From positions 1 through 8,651 of the forward strand of contig CAAGML010000059.1 in assembly GCA_900771035.1 (NCBI GenBank): a DNA stretch of 8,651 nucleotides. Direction: 5' to 3'. Position numbers and translations under genes: made by a program. The stretch is from Bacteroidales bacterium (GTDB lineage Bacteria; Bacteroidota; Bacteroidia; Bacteroidales; Paludibacteraceae). The number at the start of each line of letters is the position of its first letter. The stretch's first letter is position 1. Positions 1-6,394 of this stretch are shown in pieces. The notes beneath the pieces are model-generated. The model searched no databases, was not told where the DNA came from, and was given only the letters and a program-made list of their open reading frames with translations.

Positions 1-147
1 ACCTCTAAGCTCTAACCTCTAAGCTCTAACCTCTAACCTCTCAACTCTAACCTCTCAACTCTAACCTCTCACCTCTAAGCTCTCACCTCTCACCTCTAAG
101 CTCTAACCTCTAACCTCTAAGCTCTAACCTCTAAGCTCTAAGCTCTC
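1..147 (-). repeat. Heptanucleotide tandem array after ftsI (21 units, open at window edge)
   Basis: Twenty-one contiguous 7-bp units, plus-strand pattern A[C/G/A]CTCT[A/C], which on the coding (minus) strand reads [T/G]AGAG[G/C/T]T. Only two of the seven positions vary; the CTCT core and the first A are invariant in all 21 units. The array begins three bases after the first base of the ftsI stop codon complement and runs off the left window edge, so its full length is unknown. It lies where the next dcw gene (usually murE) would be approached, so it is probably transcribed within the operon. Function is not known. Confidence 0.95.
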
Positions 148-149
148 TC

Positions 150-1949
150 TCACCTTGCCTGGTTCATAGACCACACCGTTTCTGCCACTTCTCTGAACAC
201 GCCTCCGCAATACATGCCCGTGTAGGCTTTGTCCGGGCACATCAGCACCACTATCGCGCTGTACCTCGGTTTGTCGGCGGGGAAATAGCCCACGAACGAA
301 ATCTGGTACTTCCACTCACCGTTCACCATCTCATACCGTGCCGTGCCTGTCTTGCCTGCCACTGGGAACAGTTCTGACGAGGCGAACCTGTAAGCAGTTC
401 CGTCAGGACGGTTCACCACTCCCTCCAGCATTGCCCGCACCTGTTCCAGTGTTCCACGGCTGCACATACGGCTACGCGACTTCACCACGTCAAACTCCTT
501 GACAAACTCGCCTCCGCGGCGCAAAGCCGAGACAAGGTGCGGTTGCACATAATAGCCGTCGTTCGCTATCGCGTTGTAGAAATTCAGTGTGTACAGTGCG
601 GACGACTGCACTCCGTACCCACGCGACATACCTGTCATCGTGTTTCCGCTCCACTCCTCATACTCCCCGTATCGGTGAATGACCGGTCTTGCGCTGCCTA
701 TTATCTCTATCGGGATGCTGTCATCGTAACCCAGTTTCCCGATATCCTCGCTGAACTCCCTCCATGCGGCGCGGTTCTTGCCGTACACTGTCTCCATCAG
801 GCGAGCCATGCCCACGTTGCTCGACCGTGCCATCACGGCTGAGAGCGGAAGGTACTTCTCGGGATACAGGTGCGAATCATACACATCCTTGCCGCTGAAC
901 TTATCGTGTCCGCCGTTTACCAGAAGCACTGTCGAAGAGTCGCATTCTCCCGTCTCTAATGCCGCCATCAGGCATACCGTCTTGAATGTCGAGCCCGGTT
1001 GGTTGTTCATCGCCAAGGCCATATTCGTGCCCTGGGCGATTACCCCCGGCTTCTCCTGCACCAGGTTCACCATCGACTTTATCTCGCCTGTCTCCACCTC
1101 CATCAGAATCATAAATGCCGACCTTGCTCCGCTCGCCACTAATCTCTCTCGCAGGGCGCACTCGCACACGTCCTGCATATCCATGTCTAATGTCAGCACC
1201 ACGTCTGAGCCGTCTATTGCCGGTACGATAGGCTCCGCAATCCTTTTTCCGCCCACGCGCTGACGCACATACACACCCTTTGTCCCGCTCAGCTCCCTGT
1301 CCATCGACTGCTCTATGCCGTAACGTCCCAGACGCAGATGCGTCGTGTCGTCGCTGCCATACACGGCGCCGATCACACGGTTTGCCATGCCGCCGAACAG
1401 GTTCTCACGGTTCGATCGTTCCTTCACCACCAGTCCCCCGCACGAAGGGCTCATGTTCAGCAGCGGCATCTGCAGCACCTCCTGCATCTCCTCGAACGAC
1501 AATATGCGGTTCAGCAGCCTCACGCCGTGGTCGTTCCTCCTCTTGTCGTTACGGCGGTACGATGTCATCAGACGTCTGTACAGATGCTCCGGTGTCTCCT
1601 CCCCGAACCGTGCCGAAAGCTGTTGGCACAGTCTCTCCAGCCGTGACGGGAAGCTGTCCCTCCCCGCCCCCTTCTGGTTATAATCCACCGTCAGGTCCAT
1701 GTAAATCTCGTATTCAGGCAGCGATGCGCTGATCAGACGGCCCCGGCAGTCGTAAATGTTGCCGCGTCTTCCGCGTTTCTCGAACATCTTCACCTCGTTG
1801 CTCTGTATGACGTTCAGGTACTTGTCACGCTCATTGACCAGCAACGACACATACACGCACACCGTATACACGAAGCCGGCCAGTATCGCCGCCCCGAAAA
1901 ACACCGCCCACCTGTGCAGGCTCTTATGATTGTTCCTCTCGTCACTCAT
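150..1949 (-). CDS. ftsI: FtsI / PBP2b-type septal peptidoglycan transpeptidase
   Basis: Class B penicillin-binding protein of 599 aa that cross-links septal peptidoglycan in the periplasm as part of the divisome. A short cytoplasmic N-terminus (13 residues) precedes one membrane anchor, about residues 14-38 (WAVFFGAAILAG...). The PBP dimer-type pedestal domain follows, with RGNIYD near residue 62. The transpeptidase domain carries all three active-site motifs: S320-T-F-K323 (catalytic serine in PGSTFK), S376-S-N378, and K533-T-G535 (AGKTGTA). The start at 1949 is supported by AAAGGA five bases upstream on the coding strand and by a normal anchor directly after it. The protein ends soon after the transpeptidase domain, with no C-terminal PASTA domain; from memory, many Bacteroidota FtsI homologues are roughly 100 residues longer. 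The gene follows the ftsL-like gene across a 35-bp repeat-filled gap, and its TGA runs straight into the next heptamer array. Confidence 0.95.
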   Translation of the reverse strand: MSDERNNHKSLHRWAVFFGAAILAGFVYTVCVYVSLLVNERDKYLNVIQSNEVKMFEKRGRRGNIYDCRGRLISASLPEYEIYMDLTVDYNQKGAGRDSFPSRLERLCQQLSARFGEETPEHLYRRLMTSYRRNDKRRNDHGVRLLNRILSFEEMQEVLQMPLLNMSPSCGGLVVKERSNRENLFGGMANRVIGAVYGSDDTTHLRLGRYGIEQSMDRELSGTKGVYVRQRVGGKRIAEPIVPAIDGSDVVLTLDMDMQDVCECALRERLVASGARSAFMILMEVETGEIKSMVNLVQEKPGVIAQGTNMALAMNNQPGSTFKTVCLMAALETGECDSSTVLLVNGGHDKFSGKDVYDSHLYPEKYLPLSAVMARSSNVGMARLMETVYGKNRAAWREFSEDIGKLGYDDSIPIEIIGSARPVIHRYGEYEEWSGNTMTGMSRGYGVQSSALYTLNFYNAIANDGYYVQPHLVSALRRGGEFVKEFDVVKSRSRMCSRGTLEQVRAMLEGVVNRPDGTAYRFASSELFPVAGKTGTARYEMVNGEWKYQISFVGYFPADKPRYSAIVVLMCPDKAYTGMYCGGVFREVAETVWSMNQAR

Positions 1950-1952
1950 TGT

Positions 1953-2006
1953 TCCTTTAATCTTTAATCTCTAATCTCTAATCTCTAACCTCTAATCTCT
2001 AACCTC
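1953..2006 (-). repeat. Heptanucleotide tandem array between ftsL and ftsI
   Basis: Units of plus-strand ATCTCTA/ACCTCTA (coding strand TAGAGAT/TAGAGGT) in strict 7-bp phase: 1960-1966 (one substitution), 1967-1973, 1974-1980, 1981-1987, 1988-1994, 1995-2001 and a partial unit 2002-2006. A degenerate unit at 1953-1959 contributes to the AAAGGA sequence upstream of the ftsI start. The segment 1985-2006 is coding: it supplies the last residues (RLEIRG) and the TAG stop of the ftsL-like gene. Orientation relative to transcription is the same as in the other two arrays. Confidence 0.95.
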
Positions 2007-2293
2007 ACATTCGGTTTCTTCGAATCACGCAGAGGGCTCTCCGCATCCGTCAGCCGCTGCTTCACGGCGGACCTCACGCCTATGTTGTTGAACCGCTTCT
2101 GCACTGTGTAATAACGGTACTCGGTCTGGCGCAGCGTCTCGCGCGACTCGAACAGTCTGCGGCTCTGACGCTGGCAGGCGAAACCGTTGTTCAGGTATAT
2201 TATGGCCAGGAACGTCAGCATCACACCGAGCAAAACGTTACGCCTCATTATCTCCGTCAGCTGACTGTCCGCCATTGTCATCCGTAGTCTCAT
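1985..2293 (-). CDS. ftsL: FtsL-like divisome membrane protein
   Basis: Small bitopic protein of 102 aa. A short cytoplasmic N-terminus is followed by one transmembrane segment, about residues 19-39 (NVLLGVMLTFLAIIYLNN), then a charged, helix-prone periplasmic part (residues 40-95). This shape and its position between rsmH and ftsI identify it as the FtsL-type component that in other bacteria bridges FtsB/FtsQ and the FtsWI synthase; sequence identity in this family is always low. The start is uncertain: ATG codons at residues 1, 5 and 7 (2293, 2281, 2275) are all possible, and the first overlaps a degenerate heptamer unit. The last six residues (RLEIRG) and the stop are encoded by the heptamer array, so the native C-terminus is repeat-derived. 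The function call rests mainly on synteny and topology. Confidence 0.85.
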   Translation of the reverse strand: MRLRMTMADSQLTEIMRRNVLLGVMLTFLAIIYLNNGFACQRQSRRLFESRETLRQTEYRYYTVQKRFNNIGVRSAVKQRLTDAESPLRDSKKPNVRLEIRG

Positions 2294-2340
2294 ATCTCTA
2301 ATCTCTAATTTCTAATCTCTAACCTCTAACCTCTAACCTC
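2294..2340 (-). repeat. Heptanucleotide tandem array between rsmH and ftsL
   Basis: Six full 7-bp units (2294-2300, 2301-2307, 2308-2314, 2315-2321, 2322-2328, 2329-2335) and a partial unit (2336-2340), plus-strand consensus A[T/C]CTCTA with one substitution at 2310. On the coding strand the array begins inside the rsmH stop (TGAGGTTAG...) and ends against the ftsL ATG, whose context TATGAGA is itself one or two changes from a repeat unit. It fills the whole 45-bp gap between the two genes. Confidence 0.95.
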
Positions 2341-3247
2341 ATATCCTCTCTCCTATCCGCAGTTTTGCGCTTCTTGAGCGGGGGTTCTCCTCTATCTCCG
2401 CATCCGTAGGGGTTATCACCTTACTGTTCACCTGGGTCAGTGGGGCGATGTCACGGCCGTAGAAATCCCTCTCCCTACGCCCCTCCACGTTGCCTGTGCG
2501 CAGAAAATTCTTCACCATCCTGTCCTCTATCGAATGGTACGTCATCACCACCACACGCCCCTTACTGCCCATCACCTCCGGAATCTGCCCCAGCATCTCT
2601 CTGAGGGCGTTCATCTCGCCGTTCACCTCTATGCGCAACGCCTGGAACACCCTTGCCATATCCCTCTTCTCACGGTCACGGCCGATGAAAGGACTGGCAA
2701 CACGGCAAAGTTCGTCCGACGTCCAGACCTTGCCGTCAGTACGGGCCGCCACAATGGCGGAGGCAAGTCGGCGGGCTGTCTTCAGTTCGCCGTAGAGATA
2801 GAACACATCGGCAAGCCGGTCAGTGTCGTATGTGTTCAGCACAACGTCTGCCGACAGGGTCTGGTTACGGTTCATACGCATATCCAGCAGGGCATCCCCC
2901 CGGAACGAGAAACCACGCCCCGGGTCGTCAAACTGGTGACTGCTGACACCGAGGTCGGCCAAAATGCCGTCAACGTAATTCGCGCCGAGGTAGTGCAGAT
3001 GGTTGACGACGAAACGGAAATTGCCACGGACAAACGAGAACCGGCTGTCGCGCGATTCCAGTTCACGACCGTTGGCCTCGGCATCCGCATCTTGGTCAAA
3101 AGCGATGAGACGCCCTCCGGGGCCAAGACGGTCCAGGATGGCGTGCGAATGGCCGCCGCCTCCGAACGTCAGGTCTGCGTAGATGCCCCCGGGGTTGATG
3201 TTCAGTCCGTCAATACACTGTTGAAGCATTACCGGTTTGTGATACAT
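2339..3247 (-). CDS. rsmH: 16S rRNA (cytosine1402-N4)-methyltransferase RsmH (MraW)
   Basis: Complete 302-aa SAM-dependent methyltransferase that adds the N4-methyl group to C1402 in the decoding centre of the 30S subunit. The N-terminus MYHKPVML is family-typical. The SAM-binding motif I ADLTFGGGGHS lies at residues 24-34 and the acidic FDQDADA after motif I begins at residue 50. The conserved GILADLGVSSHQFD segment comes next, and the C-terminus NPRSRSAKLRIGERI is diagnostic. It is the second gene of the dcw cluster, 53 bp after mraZ without an array between them, and is followed directly by one. The upstream sequence is A-rich (CATAAAAACACT) with no clear Shine-Dalgarno, normal for this phylum. 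Transcription is probably from the mraZ promoter. Confidence 0.97.
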   Translation of the reverse strand: MYHKPVMLQQCIDGLNINPGGIYADLTFGGGGHSHAILDRLGPGGRLIAFDQDADAEANGRELESRDSRFSFVRGNFRFVVNHLHYLGANYVDGILADLGVSSHQFDDPGRGFSFRGDALLDMRMNRNQTLSADVVLNTYDTDRLADVFYLYGELKTARRLASAIVAARTDGKVWTSDELCRVASPFIGRDREKRDMARVFQALRIEVNGEMNALREMLGQIPEVMGSKGRVVVMTYHSIEDRMVKNFLRTGNVEGRRERDFYGRDIAPLTQVNSKVITPTDAEIEENPRSRSAKLRIGERI

Positions 3248-3300
3248 AGTGTTTTTATGGTTTCAGACGTGGTGCGGTCGCCACTGGTTTCTTGCATGAG

Positions 3301-3735
3301 TTATTGTTTGGTTTTAGGCGGGGCTTTGAAAGCTGTGCGCTCTCTGAAATTGTCTTCGTATGTCTCTTTGTTCCAGATGGCGAACCTGTCGCCCATGCCT
3401 GCGAAAGTGATGTCGCTGTCAATTCCCAGCTTATCCTTCTGCTGTTTCGTGAGTAGCAGCCGCCCTTGCTTGTCGATGGACAGTTCCACGGTCTCGTCCG
3501 TGAACTGCATCAGGGTGTCGTTGTCCTGTTCCTCAAAATCGTCCAGGCGTGACCTCAGGTCGGTGTATTTTTCCTGCCACGCCTCCTCGGTGTAGATGAT
3601 TAGATAACGGTTTGAGGGCTCCATTCGTCCGTACAGCGTCACGTTTTCCGCCAGAATCTTGCGGTAACTGGCTGGAACTACTGCCCTGCCCTTTGCGTCG
3701 AGCTTAGCATTTATGTGGTTTACGAACATTTTCAT
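3301..3735 (-). CDS. mraZ: MraZ, dcw-cluster transcriptional regulator
   Basis: Protein of 144 aa with two SpoVT-AbrB-type (swapped-hairpin) half domains, each marked by a DxxGR motif: D13-A-K-G-R17 and D88-K-Q-G-R92. MraZ family members form ring-shaped oligomers and bind TGGGN repeats in front of mraZ, repressing (or, in some mycoplasmas, activating) the dcw operon. The start at 3735 is supported by GGAGAAGG upstream on the coding strand and by a promoter 30-60 bp upstream; residue M3 is an alternative start. It is the first gene of the minus-strand cluster and is divergent from mutS2. The family's operator is visible immediately upstream and overlaps the -33 region, fitting autoregulation. 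Confidence 0.97.
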   Translation of the reverse strand: MKMFVNHINAKLDAKGRAVVPASYRKILAENVTLYGRMEPSNRYLIIYTEEAWQEKYTDLRSRLDDFEEQDNDTLMQFTDETVELSIDKQGRLLLTKQQKDKLGIDSDITFAGMGDRFAIWNKETYEDNFRERTAFKAPPKTKQ

Positions 3736-3766
3736 TGCCTTCTCCGTCGGGGAAATTAAGATGGCG

Positions 3767-3796
3767 CAAAATTACAAATAATTTCCGACACTTCAA
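3767..3796 (-). promoter_or_regulatory. Promoter of mraZ / dcw operon (Bacteroidota type)
   Basis: On the minus strand, TTG (3796-3794), a 19-bp spacer, and TAATTTTG (3774-3767) match the Bacteroidota sigma-ABfr consensus TTG-N19-21-TAnnTTTG. A start site near 3760 would leave a leader of about 25 nt before the mraZ ATG. Confidence 0.8.
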
Positions 3797-3810
3797 CCCA
3801 CTTTGCCCCA
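3786..3810 (-). promoter_or_regulatory. MraZ operator in front of mraZ
   Basis: Minus-strand reading gives TGGGG-CAAAG-TGGGT-TGAAG-TGTCG: two perfect TGGGN boxes and a third degenerate box at 10-bp steps, the arrangement described for MraZ binding sites. The boxes overlap the -33 element, so occupancy should block transcription. The family rule is established knowledge; occupancy here is inference. Confidence 0.8.
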
Positions 3811-3893
3811 CTTTTTTTCAACCGAGTGTAATTTTTTTTGTTTTTGTGCATTTCTTTGTTTCCAAAGTACTGATTTTACGGCATTTAGCATAG

Positions 3894-3913
3894 TGGGGCA
3901 AAGTGGAGTGAAT
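3894..3913 (+). promoter_or_regulatory. Second MraZ-like operator, facing mutS2
   Basis: Plus-strand TGGGG-CAAAG-TGGAG-TGAAT repeats the mraZ operator. The 15-bp sequence AGTGGGGCAAAGTGG (3892-3906) is identical to the minus-strand copy at 3812-3798, and similarity continues through TGAA (19 of 21 positions). It lies about 20 bp upstream of the proposed mutS2 -33 element. Confidence 0.6.
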
Positions 3914-3926
3914 TTTATAGGTTCTT

Positions 3927-3961
3927 TTGCAGGGCAGTGTCAGGAAAAATGAGTAATTTTG
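3927..3961 (+). promoter_or_regulatory. Probable mutS2 promoter
   Basis: TAATTTTG at 3954-3961 is a perfect Bacteroidota -7 element and is identical to the one used for mraZ. The nearest upstream TTG (3927-3929) is 24 bp away, longer than the usual 19-21, so the -33 assignment is weak. A start site near 3967-3969 would give a leader of about 11-13 nt to the ATG at 3980. Confidence 0.6.
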
Positions 3962-3979
3962 CACTCCAAAATAAAAGAG

Positions 3980-6355
3980 ATGCTATATCCGGAAAACATA
4001 GAAGCGAAACTGGGATTTGCCACCATACGCGAACAGATATCCGCCTGTTGCACAAGCGCACCGAGTGTGGCTGTGGCTATGAGCGAACTGAGATTCACCG
4101 CCGACAGGGAGGTTACGGAACAGCGGTTGGCAAGAGTCTGGGAGATGATGACATCAATCAAGGAGTCAGGCGACGCACTGCCGTTGGGCGAAATCCGCGA
4201 CCTCCGCGAAAGCTTTGCCGCGACAAGGGCGGAGGGAACATTCATGGACCAGCAGGAGGTGGGGCACCTGCGGAGAAACCTGCTTGTGCTGCAAGGAGTC
4301 ATTATATATATAAAGTCGCTCGACGAGGAGCGATTCCCCCTCATGAGGCAGATGGTCGAGGAACGGGACGGTTTTCAGGATGTTGTGCGGCGGATTGACC
4401 AGATTGTGGATAAATACGGCGATGTGCGAGACTCGGCGTCAGACGCGCTTCAGGCAATCAGGCGACAGATGCGCGAGGCGCAGGGAAGCGTGGCGAGGAC
4501 ACTGAACTCGATACTGAAAGAGGCAAAAGCCCGTGGCGCGATTGACCCCGACGTGTCGCCGACAATGCGCGAGGGAAGGCTCATGCTGCCCGTACCGTCA
4601 GCCAACAAACGCATGGTAAACGGCATAGTGCACGATGAGTCGGCAACAGGCAAGACCTCGTTCATAGAACCTGCCGCCGTCGTGGAAATCAACAACCGCC
4701 TCCGTGAACTGGAGGGAGAGGAACGGAGGGAAATAGTGCGCATACTCATCGAGTTGACAGAGTGGCTGAGACCTATGTACGAGGCTATTACGGACGCAAT
4801 GACACTGGTCATGCGGATTGACGCGCTTCATGCCGTGGCAAAATACTCAATAAGAATCAAGGCGGTGGTGCCGCAACTGACAAAAGCAAGCGTTGAGATT
4901 TACAGCGCACGCCATCCGCTCTTGGAGGCATCGCTGCGCAGTCAGGGACGGGAGATAGTGCCGTTGGACATAAAACTGAGCAAAAAGCAGAGGATAATCG
5001 TCATCTCAGGTCCCAACGCAGGCGGAAAATCCGTATGCCTGAAAACGTTAGGGTTGTTGCAGTACATGCTGGGGTGCGGAATGCCGATACCCGTGGCAGA
5101 GCGGAGCTCGACAATGCTTTTCGGGTCAATATTCGTGGATATAGGCGATGAGCAGAGCTTGGAGAACGACCTTTCGACCTACAGTTCACACCTATATAAT
5201 ATGAAGACCTTCATGCGGTCAGGCGACGGACGCTCGCTGCTGCTGATTGACGAGTTTGGCAGCGGAACGGAACCTCTGATTGGCGGGGCGATAGCCGAGG
5301 CAGTGCTTGGAAGGCTGAACGAGAAAGGGGTCTATGGAGTGATTACAACGCACTACAGCAACCTAAAGACTTTCGCCACAGAGAGCGAGGGGATGGTAAA
5401 CGGGGCGATGCTGTACGACCGACATAACATGCAACCGCTTTTCACTCTGAGCATTGGAATGGCGGGAAGTTCGTTTGCAATAGACATAGCAAGGAAGATA
5501 GGCTTGCCGGGCGAGGTTATCAAGCGTGCCACAGAGCTGGTGGGCGAGGAGCAGGTGGATTTCGACAAATACCTGCAAGACGTGGCCCGCGACAAACGGT
5601 ACTGGGAGAAGAAGCGTGAGCAGATACGCGAGCAGGAACGGCGTCTCCGTCAGTTGACCGAAGAGTATGAGAGCAAGATGGCAGGAGTGAAGGCTGAGGA
5701 GAAGAAGATTATCGCCGAGGCACGCGACGAGGCTTCACAGATAATCAGCGGTGCGAATGCCGAGATCGAGAAGACAATACGCACCATCAAAGAGGCAGGT
5801 GCGGAGAAGATGGCGACACGCGAGGCACGCCGTGCGCTCAGGGAGAAGGAGGAGGCAATGAGGGATAAACCGCAGGCTGTGACCGTGGAGCGCACCTTCA
5901 AGGTAGGCGAAAGAGTGGTTATCGAAGGTCAGAACGTGCCAGGGAAGGTGGTTGACGTGCAGGGACGACAGGCGGTGGTGCTGTTCGGTCAGGTGAAGAC
6001 CACCGTGGCTATGAGCCGTCTGCGCCTGACCAACGTCAAGGAAGAGAGGGTGATGCGTCAGCAGAGCAACATCGTGGATGTGATACACGAGAAACAGAGC
6101 AATTTCGCACAGCAGATTGACATACGGGGCATGAGAGTTGACGAGGCCCTTGATGCCGTGGTGGCGTTTGTCGATGATGCGTCGATGCTGCACTCGTCGC
6201 CTGTCAGGATTCTGCACGGCACAGGCACTGGGGCATTGAGACAGGCTGTACGCCAGTATCTTGCGACGTGCAGCTGTGTTGACACGTTCCACGATGAGCA
6301 TGTGCAGTTCGGAGGAGCGGGGATAACAGTGGTGGAAATCAGAAGGGAGGGGTGA
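3980..6355 (+). CDS. mutS2: MutS2 (endonuclease / ribosome-rescue ATPase)
   Basis: Full-length MutS2, 791 aa from the ATG at 3980. MutS2 proteins are not mismatch-repair MutS; members suppress recombination or split collided ribosomes, using an ABC-type ATPase and a C-terminal Smr domain. Residues 1-330 form the MutS-like core/lever region. Walker A is GPNAGGKS at 344-351 and Walker B is LLLIDE at 420-425, followed by FGSGTEP and the H-loop TTHYSN. A long charged coiled coil follows (about 525-625), then a KOW-like beta segment (about 637-680). The Smr domain (about 712-791) has DIRG at 714-717 and HGTGTG from H746. A longer frame opens at a TTG at 3959, but that TTG is part of the proposed -7 element, and MLYPENIEAKLGF is the usual beginning of Bacteroidota homologues. 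Convergent with the downstream ATPase gene (39-bp gap). Confidence 0.95.
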   Translation: MLYPENIEAKLGFATIREQISACCTSAPSVAVAMSELRFTADREVTEQRLARVWEMMTSIKESGDALPLGEIRDLRESFAATRAEGTFMDQQEVGHLRRNLLVLQGVIIYIKSLDEERFPLMRQMVEERDGFQDVVRRIDQIVDKYGDVRDSASDALQAIRRQMREAQGSVARTLNSILKEAKARGAIDPDVSPTMREGRLMLPVPSANKRMVNGIVHDESATGKTSFIEPAAVVEINNRLRELEGEERREIVRILIELTEWLRPMYEAITDAMTLVMRIDALHAVAKYSIRIKAVVPQLTKASVEIYSARHPLLEASLRSQGREIVPLDIKLSKKQRIIVISGPNAGGKSVCLKTLGLLQYMLGCGMPIPVAERSSTMLFGSIFVDIGDEQSLENDLSTYSSHLYNMKTFMRSGDGRSLLLIDEFGSGTEPLIGGAIAEAVLGRLNEKGVYGVITTHYSNLKTFATESEGMVNGAMLYDRHNMQPLFTLSIGMAGSSFAIDIARKIGLPGEVIKRATELVGEEQVDFDKYLQDVARDKRYWEKKREQIREQERRLRQLTEEYESKMAGVKAEEKKIIAEARDEASQIISGANAEIEKTIRTIKEAGAEKMATREARRALREKEEAMRDKPQAVTVERTFKVGERVVIEGQNVPGKVVDVQGRQAVVLFGQVKTTVAMSRLRLTNVKEERVMRQQSNIVDVIHEKQSNFAQQIDIRGMRVDEALDAVVAFVDDASMLHSSPVRILHGTGTGALRQAVRQYLATCSCVDTFHDEHVQFGGAGITVVEIRREG

Positions 6356-6394
6356 CCGGTTACGGATTTGATGGTAGATAGGTTGCTTTTGGGT

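Noticed and set aside
1..147. Telomere-like or CRISPR-like repeat
   Set aside because: TTAGAGG resembles a telomere repeat by eye, but the arrays are internal, within an operon and short. There are no spacers, so it is not a CRISPR array.
3229..3297. 22-codon frame between mraZ and rsmH (MQETSGDRTT...)
   Set aside because: It starts three bases after the mraZ stop and overlaps the rsmH start in another frame, so coupling is imaginable, but it is too short and has no other support.
2534..3595. 353-aa plus-strand frame opposite rsmH and mraZ
   Set aside because: It is a shadow of two well-identified genes on the other strand and shows no family features.
6356..6394. Bidirectional terminator between mutS2 and the ATPase gene
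   Set aside because: Convergent genes make one likely, but no stable stem followed by a T-run is visible in the 39-bp gap.
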